From: a virus
IMG/VR virus record: IMGVR_UViG_3300029319_000068
Span: 1 to 53,236 of that record
DNA: 53,236 bases
Direction: 5' to 3' (one strand)
The notes beneath the pieces are model-generated. The model was not told where the DNA came from. It did no database searches and was given only the letters and a program-made list of their open reading frames with translations. Of the stretch, positions 23,965-32,500 are shown in pieces; position 1 is the stretch's first letter, and every line of letters starts with the position of its first letter. Position numbers and translations under genes: made by a program.

Positions 23965-24998
23965 GGCTCCCCTATATCATCTTGTTCGTATATGTCGGCG
24001 TAAACATTAGGATCTACATCGTCGTCACATGTAAATATCTGTCTAACGTAAATAGATTTCTTTTCATCTTCACCAATATTCTGACACAAGATAGTGGTAG
24101 GTATAGCGTCATCTATTAATATATCAAAATAATATTCAACAAAATTAGTGTTCGTGTCAGGGTAGATTCCTTTCTCTTGAAGTTCTGTTCTTTTTTCTTC
24201 ATCTTCTGGGTAAAACTGAAGTGGAATTAGTTTTGTTGTTTTTTGGTTATCGTTCATTCCTGTGCTGGCTTGATCTCCAGTTATAGTTTCTTCCATGAAA
24301 ACCTCTATTTCAAAGTTTTCGTGAAGGAACTCAGTGTTCTTTTCATCTATACCTAGTAACATAAAATCTTGTTGCAAGGCTATGATAGACCCGTCTTCAA
24401 ACTCAAGCGGAGCGCCTTCAAGTTCCTCCTGGTCGCTTGGAACTTCCTCCGTAAAATCAGTGACTGCATCTTCAACAAGACTCGCATCTTTAGACATAAA
24501 TGTTACAAATTCTAACTCGCCTTCTAGTTGAGGTATTTTTATGTTTGGAGTAGTAGATCCTGTTATCATGCTCGCAGAGCTAGACAAGTTTTGATTATAA
24601 AATTTAACTTCCCATGCAGGATTGTACAAACTTCCAACTCTTGTATTACCGACTGCTGAATCTAAAGCAAAATACTTATTTTCTATATCTTGCAACTTCT
24701 CTTTAATATGGACATCTGTATATTTTTCTTCTTTTCTTATAATCTCTTTCAGCTCATGAAACTGTGTTTCAACTCCAATAAAGTTGTGCTGAACTTTTAA
24801 TCGAGGGGTTTCCTCTTTGATTCTTGTTTCTGCATTGTTTTGAGGTTCGGTAAAGCCACCAAATTCAGAGTTGTAAACAATATCTTTATCAAAAAAGGCG
24901 TAGTACATTGGCGAAAACTCACCTTTGGCGAGCAATCTCTTGCCGTATTGAGTTAGCTTGATATCTATTACTTCTTCTTTTTGATTGAAAAATTCCAT
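23955..24998 (-). CDS. Virion structural protein with LT-YGKRLLAKG N-terminal module
   Basis: 347 residues. The start MEFFNQKEEVIDIKLTQYGK, then RLLAKGEFSPMYYAFFDKDI, parallels the opening of the 16680-17609 product (ILDAVLTDTGRFRLAKG, then FKITKFALGDDEI), suggesting a shared attachment module. The remainder is strongly acidic, with a central segment VPSDQEELEGAPLEFEDGS and a C-terminus rich in Asp/Glu (FTCDDDVDPNVYADIYEQDD). It is directly adjacent to the LamG protein upstream (1 base) and overlaps the gene downstream, so the three are probably translated together. The role in the virion is unknown. Confidence 0.65.
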   Translation of the reverse strand: MEFFNQKEEVIDIKLTQYGKRLLAKGEFSPMYYAFFDKDIVYNSEFGGFTEPQNNAETRIKEETPRLKVQHNFIGVETQFHELKEIIRKEEKYTDVHIKEKLQDIENKYFALDSAVGNTRVGSLYNPAWEVKFYNQNLSSSASMITGSTTPNIKIPQLEGELEFVTFMSKDASLVEDAVTDFTEEVPSDQEELEGAPLEFEDGSIIALQQDFMLLGIDEKNTEFLHENFEIEVFMEETITGDQASTGMNDNQKTTKLIPLQFYPEDEEKRTELQEKGIYPDTNTNFVEYYFDILIDDAIPTTILCQNIGEDEKKSIYVRQIFTCDDDVDPNVYADIYEQDDIGEPCE

Positions 24999-27900
24999 TT
25001 AGTCTTCAAATGCCTTCTTTTTTGGTCCAAACTCTATATCTACTTCCATTTTAGCCAATTCGACAAGTGAGAAAAAGTCATATGGCCAGTTATAACTATA
25101 TTCTGGGGCTTTTTCTTCGTTGCCAAACTTAAACTTAAACCTTTGATCGTCTTCTGCATCTGCTGTTACTGCAAAGTAGCTTTTTTCAGCCTTTCTCTTG
25201 ACTTTAAATAGCATCCACCGAGTTGTGTTTGGTAATCTTTTTCCTCCAAAGAACTCTGTATGCCCTGCTTTATGAGAAACAATAACTTCATCTTCTTGAG
25301 CCGTTCTGGATATTTCCGGCATCAAACCTTGCCAGATATCTGTTAGGTCTTGCTGGGTTAAAGAATGCTCAAACTCAAAAATATACATAACAAAAGGCTT
25401 AAGGTCTGGGAATGTAAGGAAATCAAACTGAGGAGGTAAGTTATATTTCTGCATCTTATTGATCATATTGACAATAGATTCGGCAGAAGTCTGTCCAGCA
25501 CCAAGGACCGCTTCTTCGGGAGGTACTCCCTCTTGGCTTAGTTTTAAAGCTTGATTGTAGGTTCCTATTGGTATCCTAAAGAATCTTTTATCGGTCTCAG
25601 GGTACTTTAAGGTTGTTGCGTTGCCTGGTTTATGTGTTTCGTAGGTAAACGGAATAGCAATAATAGCTTCAGAAATGACTTTTTTATGGGCTGGTCTTCC
25701 AATACGCTTTTGATTTGTTTGGAAGCCGCAAATGTTTATTAAAGATCCTGTTAAAGAAGAATCAATAGTATTATTTGAACTCCTAAAAGTAAAACTTTCT
25801 TTAAGATCTAGCCAAACTCCTGTTGTGCCAGTTGGCAAAGTACCATAACCCCCCCACAAGCCTCTCCCCGTAGAGGCGCTATGGAAATCAGTAGAAGCAG
25901 AAAAGTTTAAAGCAGGACATTCAAATTTCGTTCCAATAGACCATGCGTCGAAAGAAAAGGCGTCTGTGTCTTCTATGCTAGTGGGTATGTAATTACCATC
26001 TGGACCTATGTTTGTTGAGTAGTTAACTTTTTTGTAGCGAGATCTTCCAAATAGATTAACAGAAGCGGATATGGTCATTTTTGCTTTTGATGCAATATCG
26101 TTTAGACCAAGCTTTACAGAAGAACCTGTATATTCGGTATTAATCTCTGCGTTTGATAAAATATCTCCCAACGTTGGTTGTCCAGAAGTAGTTGGTGTAT
26201 ATTTGATTCTTGCAATGGAGTCCTCGTAAAAATAAGGCGGTGTATATGGAGCATATGCAGGATCTCTAACATTAGAACCAACATTATCTGCATATGCGGA
26301 AGAAACAGGAGGTCCATAATAAGCCCCTCTTGTTTGACTAAAACTATAGTCTCCAGCCCCAGCAAGGGTTTGTCCTTCGGACAAGAGCATATCGCTAGTT
26401 TTTCTTATAACAACATCCATGTAGTAAGATTTTCCTGCTTCAACTGACTTAAACTGACCTTGCGGCTTGGATATGAAATCAGTAAGTTTTTCATCTTTTA
26501 AGAAAAATCTAGGTATTTCGCCAAAAAAGTTGTTAGCTGCTAGGGAATATATTGGAGAGCCATTACCTATAATTCCAAAAGAAAAAAGAGCGGTAGATAC
26601 ACTATCAAGTGGTTCGTCAATCGCTATTGTTTTTTGAATATAATCTCCTGCTTCTACCTCTGCTGATTTTAATATAGGAATGTAAGTTTCGGGCTGAATG
26701 ATCGTTTCAAATGGAAGCCTGTAGCTAGGTAGTTCTTCTTGTATAAACTTTACGCCGACGCCGAAGCCACCTGCGCTAACTTGATTGTCTCCTCCTACTG
26801 TCATGGGGGCAGATCCTGAATATACAGGATAATCTACTGCCAAAGCAGATTTAAAACTATTAAAAATTATTCCTGGTGATATTAATGGTCTTAAAAATGC
26901 ATTTAAATGCTGAGTGTATATCGATTGGGGTGCAACTAAGACCTGATCTCTTCGGCTTGAACCTGTAAGAGACGGGGCATACGATTGAGACAAAATAGTC
27001 CCTAACTGAAGGGCTCTTTGATGTGGATAAAATCCTTTATATGGAAGAAGCTTTTTTATTCCTTTCATTGAAAATGTATAGCTTTTAACTTCGCCTTCTT
27101 CTTGATGATCGTCAGCAACTTTTTGAAAATATTTGAGAAAATCAGAATGCGAGTATTCAATAAAGAAATTTTCATCAATACCTGGAGGTCTGGTCGATGG
27201 AACATTAATAGTATTCCTACCTCCTGTTGTAGACTCTTCTTGATCTGCGCTAGATGTAATGTTTCCCCCAATCATAGAAAGAAAAGCATCGTTTCTAGCC
27301 AAAAAATTTCCTTCTTTCTGTCTTACATAATAATCCATGTGGTCAGAAATACGAAACTCTGGTAAGATAGAGTAATCTTTACCTATACCTCTGATGTCTT
27401 CCGCGAAATCTTCATAGGAGTTGAAAAAAGGTTTCTTTCCTGATATCTGATCAGTGGCATATAAAGGTATGCCATAAAGAAACTTATCAGTTGGAGTTAA
27501 AGATGAATTTGCTGGGGTTCCTAGAAATCTATATAAAGATACAGATGCAGTACTATCAAACAATCCACCAATGGCAATTGGTGAGATTTGCTGACGTGAT
27601 AAGCCAGTCAGAAGCTCTCCAAATGGTGCTCGCATACCTGTCACTGCGCCAGAGGGCTCGGTTCCTGCTGTATCTAGCGACCATACGCTTTGAACTCGCA
27701 AAGTGGGAAACCCTTGAGAGTTTAAAGACACTTCGTTAGTTCTTAAGTCTCTATCTTCTAAATCATCTTTCCAGAAAGTTCTAAAATCTCTTCTATCATA
27801 ACCATTTGAACCTAAACCTGAAACTTCCGCATATTGGGTTCTTTTTCTTGCTTTTGCAAGGAAAGTGTTTTGTTGCTTTGGAAATACACATTCGGTATAA

Positions 27901-29513
27901 GTCATGTTGACCCATTTTTTAAAAGGAACATCCATTCCGTAAGGGTTTTCTTTTTCTTCTTCTTCGGTTAAGGCTTCGGCAAAGTTCTGAGCAACATCAT
28001 CAAAATCATAAGTAAATTTCTTATCGATGTATATTTCTTTAAGATCATCATAGATTTTTGTGAACTGCTCTGGAAAATCTCCATTAAACTTCAACCTTAT
28101 ATTGATCTTCTCATTTGTATAATGCTCTTCAAGATTTCCATAAGAATGCTTAAGATTTAAATTTACTAGCTCGCCATTTTGTTTTACAACAAACGAGTGT
28201 TGCATTGGTCTATGTTTGCTGGATACACAAGATTCAGTAAGGTTAAAGCCAACTGGATCTTCTGCGAATACAAACGGAAAAGGAGGAGTTCCATATGAAA
28301 ATATATAACCTGTTGATTGTAAAGAGCTTTTTTCAACATAAGAGAATATATTGTTTTTTCTGTGAACTCGATTTACTGGGTGGTTTCCTACACGGACTTG
28401 TTTCCAGCTTGGCCAACCATAAGGACCTTGACGGTGGAGGATAAGGGCGTTTAATACTTGCCCACCTTCAATATAAGAAGGACTGTTAGGGTCCGCAGCT
28501 CGTTGAATAAACGCTGAATTAATATAGCTTGATGTGTGTGGAGAATAACAATCAAAAGAAACCATTCTATTGCTTACTGTAGCGCTATTAGGAAAAGATC
28601 CATTATAGTTATTGCCCGAGCTATCGGCACCACTTAAGTCGTCCAGCTTGTACCAGGCAACCAAGCCGGTATTAGATATACCTACACCATTATTTGCCAG
28701 AGTGGGGCATCCATTATTATATAGAGATAGTGCATCGTCCGCAGACAACTCTCTACTCCAAAGCATAAAATTAGCCAGCTTGCCTTGGAATTCGTTACTA
28801 TTGTTTTCGCGCCCTCTTGCAAGATTTAATTTGGCGTCGGTGACTTCCATTGCAGTATAAGTGCCCGAACTGGCTCCGGTAGTACTAACTGATACGCCAT
28901 TAATATAAATTTTTATACCTGATGCCGACTCGTTGGCGTTATATGTGATTGTTACATGGAAGAACTCTCCTTCGTAAGCGCTCAAGCTGTTGGAGGTGTA
29001 CGCCTGAATATAGGTTCCTGCGCTATCATCATATAACCTAACCTTAAGAGTTCCTGCTGGTGAGTTCTGAATATAAATCTCATATTCGTAATTGGACGGC
29101 GATTGTTCACTTTTAGCAGCAATGTATTGATATGCTCCGCTTGTAAGGTCATCACACTTAATCCAAAAATTAACAGAAAAAACACTATCTTGCGAGCCGT
29201 TACCAAAGCTAAACGCTGTTTGGTTACCTGCATCAAAATATTGATCACTGCCGCTTACAAAGCTTACAGCCCCTTGTTGTGCTTGGAGTATGACAGGGAC
29301 AGACGCAGGATATCCTAAAGTATTAAAGGAAGAAGAGACAGCCTCTTGGATATTTGCATTGATTCCTACAAAATTAGTTGGGACAAATCCTGAGTTTGCT
29401 TTATCTTCATAAGTAGCGCCCCATACTCTATGTGCAGTTGCGTTGACGCTCGAAGAAGCCATATAGCTTCCAAAGTTACTTGCACTTACAAATGTTAAAT
29501 TCTCGTCGTTCAT
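24999..29513 (-). CDS. Large virion protein with N-terminal LamG lectin domain
   Basis: 1504 residues. Residues about 75-300 form a LamG/concanavalin A-like domain: VSFVSGSDQYFDAGNQ, FSVNFWIKCDDL, FFHVTITYNANES, GIKIYINGVSVSTTG, KLANFMLWSRELSADDALSLYNNG and LVAWYKLDD are typical strands. The remaining 1200 residues contain no named domain I can see, but long stretches (for example DFRTFWKDDLEDRDLRTNEVS) look like a conserved marine-phage structural protein. The lectin domain may be an insertion at the N-terminus for surface binding. The ATG is only 2 bases beyond the start of transcription predicted from the CTATTTA motif, and no ribosome site is seen. Confidence 0.75.
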   Translation of the reverse strand: MNDENLTFVSASNFGSYMASSSVNATAHRVWGATYEDKANSGFVPTNFVGINANIQEAVSSSFNTLGYPASVPVILQAQQGAVSFVSGSDQYFDAGNQTAFSFGNGSQDSVFSVNFWIKCDDLTSGAYQYIAAKSEQSPSNYEYEIYIQNSPAGTLKVRLYDDSAGTYIQAYTSNSLSAYEGEFFHVTITYNANESASGIKIYINGVSVSTTGASSGTYTAMEVTDAKLNLARGRENNSNEFQGKLANFMLWSRELSADDALSLYNNGCPTLANNGVGISNTGLVAWYKLDDLSGADSSGNNYNGSFPNSATVSNRMVSFDCYSPHTSSYINSAFIQRAADPNSPSYIEGGQVLNALILHRQGPYGWPSWKQVRVGNHPVNRVHRKNNIFSYVEKSSLQSTGYIFSYGTPPFPFVFAEDPVGFNLTESCVSSKHRPMQHSFVVKQNGELVNLNLKHSYGNLEEHYTNEKINIRLKFNGDFPEQFTKIYDDLKEIYIDKKFTYDFDDVAQNFAEALTEEEEKENPYGMDVPFKKWVNMTYTECVFPKQQNTFLAKARKRTQYAEVSGLGSNGYDRRDFRTFWKDDLEDRDLRTNEVSLNSQGFPTLRVQSVWSLDTAGTEPSGAVTGMRAPFGELLTGLSRQQISPIAIGGLFDSTASVSLYRFLGTPANSSLTPTDKFLYGIPLYATDQISGKKPFFNSYEDFAEDIRGIGKDYSILPEFRISDHMDYYVRQKEGNFLARNDAFLSMIGGNITSSADQEESTTGGRNTINVPSTRPPGIDENFFIEYSHSDFLKYFQKVADDHQEEGEVKSYTFSMKGIKKLLPYKGFYPHQRALQLGTILSQSYAPSLTGSSRRDQVLVAPQSIYTQHLNAFLRPLISPGIIFNSFKSALAVDYPVYSGSAPMTVGGDNQVSAGGFGVGVKFIQEELPSYRLPFETIIQPETYIPILKSAEVEAGDYIQKTIAIDEPLDSVSTALFSFGIIGNGSPIYSLAANNFFGEIPRFFLKDEKLTDFISKPQGQFKSVEAGKSYYMDVVIRKTSDMLLSEGQTLAGAGDYSFSQTRGAYYGPPVSSAYADNVGSNVRDPAYAPYTPPYFYEDSIARIKYTPTTSGQPTLGDILSNAEINTEYTGSSVKLGLNDIASKAKMTISASVNLFGRSRYKKVNYSTNIGPDGNYIPTSIEDTDAFSFDAWSIGTKFECPALNFSASTDFHSASTGRGLWGGYGTLPTGTTGVWLDLKESFTFRSSNNTIDSSLTGSLINICGFQTNQKRIGRPAHKKVISEAIIAIPFTYETHKPGNATTLKYPETDKRFFRIPIGTYNQALKLSQEGVPPEEAVLGAGQTSAESIVNMINKMQKYNLPPQFDFLTFPDLKPFVMYIFEFEHSLTQQDLTDIWQGLMPEISRTAQEDEVIVSHKAGHTEFFGGKRLPNTTRWMLFKVKRKAEKSYFAVTADAEDDQRFKFKFGNEEKAPEYSYNWPYDFFSLVELAKMEVDIEFGPKKKAFED

Positions 29514-29521
29514 CTTATGTC

Positions 29522-29528
29522 TAAATAG
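29522..29528 (-). promoter_or_regulatory. Candidate late promoter motif (CTATTTA), site 5
   Basis: Minus strand GAAAACAACTATTTAGACATAAGATG in the 24-base gap between two giant virion genes. The extended core CAACTATTTA is identical to site 4. By -10 geometry the transcript would begin two bases before the ATG of the 24999-29513 gene, effectively leaderless. Confidence 0.5.
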
Positions 29529-29537
29529 TTGTTTTCA

Positions 29538-32500
29538 CTAAATTACGGATTGTATAATGGAGCCTGTAATCCAAGAATATGCAGAGTCAGTTTGCGGTAT
29601 TTGATGAGTTATAAAGCCATTATCATAATAAGAAGCTGTTATGACGTTCATTATGGACTCAGATCCAGTTAAAGCTACGCCGCCTTCCCATTCAATTCTC
29701 TTTCCTGTGTTTCTTTGTACCTTGTGATAAGAACCAGTTGTTTGAGGTGTTCCAAAACTACTTGTCCCTCCAAATATACTATGATGTTTATTCCAAAGAT
29801 TTAAGTTATTTCGTACAGTTGAATTCCTGTAGTTAAGGCAGTTGTATACAGAATAGGTTTCAGAAGCAACATCTAAAAAGCCGCGACTCATCACTTCTGC
29901 GCCACCAGGAGCAGAAAACCTTTCCACAATAACGGTTTTGTTTCTGCTTCCATCTTGAAGTGTATCTCTATTAGCTAATGCGTAATCAAAAGACGAAGAA
30001 ATAAACACTGACTCGGCAGTGATCGACGCAACATTGCCGCTGTTTTGTACAAACCAGATGTTGTTAATATTACGTCCTGAAGTGTTTACAACTTCATAAT
30101 TGTTAGAGTAGTTTCCAATAATAGTGGGAGAAGATGATGTCATCTTAATGTTTCTAATATTTAGAGGTCTTTTTGCCACCTCATCACGGTAATAAACAGC
30201 ACGCATTGCAGTGAAGCTGTCGTAAGCCGGGTCCAAAAGCTTAAACATAGATCCAGCAGCAGTACCAGAAACCTCAATCGCATCAATAGCAACATCAGAA
30301 AGATATGTAATACCACCTTGGTAGAGGAATCGGAGATAAAATTCTGTTCCTGCGTAAGATGATAAATCTATTTGAGCTTTAATGTAAGCATCACTAGCGT
30401 TAGCTTGTTGTTGCCCAGCAATAAAAGTATTTGCAGTTGTAGGGTCGCCTACAAAATCCCAAACAACAGATAAATCAGTGATACCGCCGCCAAACGTAGG
30501 ATCTTGAGAATGCTGAACTTTTAAGTTACCAACATTTACACCATGCATATGGTAATAGAAAGAAGCACTAAAGTCAGTAACTGCAACATCATCTGCATCA
30601 AGTTTTGGAGTCACAAGTCCAAAGAGTGCGCCGGGGTGGTTTGGTGTCGATGTCTCAGCATAAGCGTAATGAGTTCCATCAAAAGCAGAGTTTGGACCAG
30701 TTCCTGCCGAAGGGGTTGGACCAGAATGCGTTAGAATCCACCCAGAAGGTCCTGTAGCGGTACTTCCAACATTAGTCCAGCCCACAGGGTCAGTTCCACT
30801 AAAAGATTCGCTCAGGAGGCTTAAACTAGAGCCCTCGGTGATTGGAATTTTAAGATACCAACCCTCGGGTCTTGTAGAGGGAGTATCTAAAGATCTTGCG
30901 GTGCTGCCGGGGTTTGTCACAGCAGAGGCAGAATAGTTTAAGGGGGTGTGCCTGTATTGCAATCCACCAACATATTTTTCAGTAAATGGTCCTTGTAACG
31001 GTCTTTGATTATTTCTACCTACAACATCTCTATGCATGTTTTCAAAAGAGGCGCTTGCGCCAGTCTGTAAATACCCAAGATACCCCGTGTTTACTGAAGA
31101 AGAGAAAATTGTAAAAGGAAGAAGAAGATTGGCTTTTCCATCTTGATAATCATTCGCATCTATTGCTTCGCCTTTAGAAGTTGTAGTTGCTTTTAATATT
31201 ACATTTCTTTTTCTAAGTTCTTCTGGAGTTCTATCTTCATCACAGTTTTTATTTGACTGAATCTCTGAAAAAGGAAACTTAATAAAGTCCTGACTGCTAT
31301 TAAACTTAATAGCTTGTCTGTGGAAGTTAAACAGGTTATTCGATTTTATATTAGATCCGCCTTCAATGTCGTTAGATAGTTTTGTAGCAAAACGATAACT
31401 CTTTCCAAGCTTTCTTGTCGCATAGGTTGAGCCAGATACTTCTGTGTTTACAACTGTTTTTATTGTCTCTCTTTGAGAATCTACTGTTGCATCTCCAGAC
31501 GTAATAACAGCGCCTGCTCTTTCAGCAAGTTCATGCCAGTAAGTGCAGTTATCACCCTGCTTGTTGGTTATTGGAGCGTGACCAAACTTCCAGTTGTAGA
31601 GAAGTTCATTTATACCTTGTATAGTAGTTATGGGGTCTGGTTGCTTGCTCTCAAGTGTTGGGAATTTATGATCATATTTATTTCTTTCTAAAACATGACT
31701 TTCAACCATGTTTAAAACCGAATCAGATACATTAGAAGAAGCTGGAATGAGTTGTTCTAACATCTCCTGGATAAAAGAATCAACATGTTTAAAATAATCT
31801 AAATATCTTTCAATATCTGGCTTGTTTTCTACTCTTTCAAAGAAAAGCTGTCTAAGTTTGCCTAAGTCTTTGTATTCTTTTCTATATCTATTGACCGGCT
31901 CTCCGACAAGATTATTAAAATCGATTATAGAAGAAAAGATATTGATTATCTCCTCTGAGATAACTCTATACATACTGTTTTCAATAGAGAAAAAGTAATC
32001 AACAGGTCTTGTATCTTTAGTAAAGATCTGATCACTGTCTTCACCAAATGAAATCATATCAGAGCTAATAAACTCTTCTGGCAATCTGTTTTGAGTTGTA
32101 AGAATAAAATCTGTGATTCCAACATTGTTTTCATTGGCATTTAGTTTATCAACTCGTGCAGTATAAAGTTGTTTTGTAATATTTCCAATCCAGCCATAGC
32201 GGTTAATTAAATCACTAGAACCAGAAGAAAAATCATCAACAAAAATAATCCCACTTGAATCTGCGGAAGATGAGACATTTTTAAAATCCCAATTAAGTGC
32301 TAAGGTTTCAAGTTCCGGTATTTCTACTTGCCCAAGGCTTGTATCGGTTACAGCAGAATTTTTGTAAGGGTTACTCGGACCATATGAGTACATACCAATC
32401 GCATGATCTTTAATAGTGTGATCTTTTATATCATCCATCCAGAATCTTAAATAAGATAGCTTTATATCAGTTAAGTCTAATAAGCTTCCAGAAAAATTAG

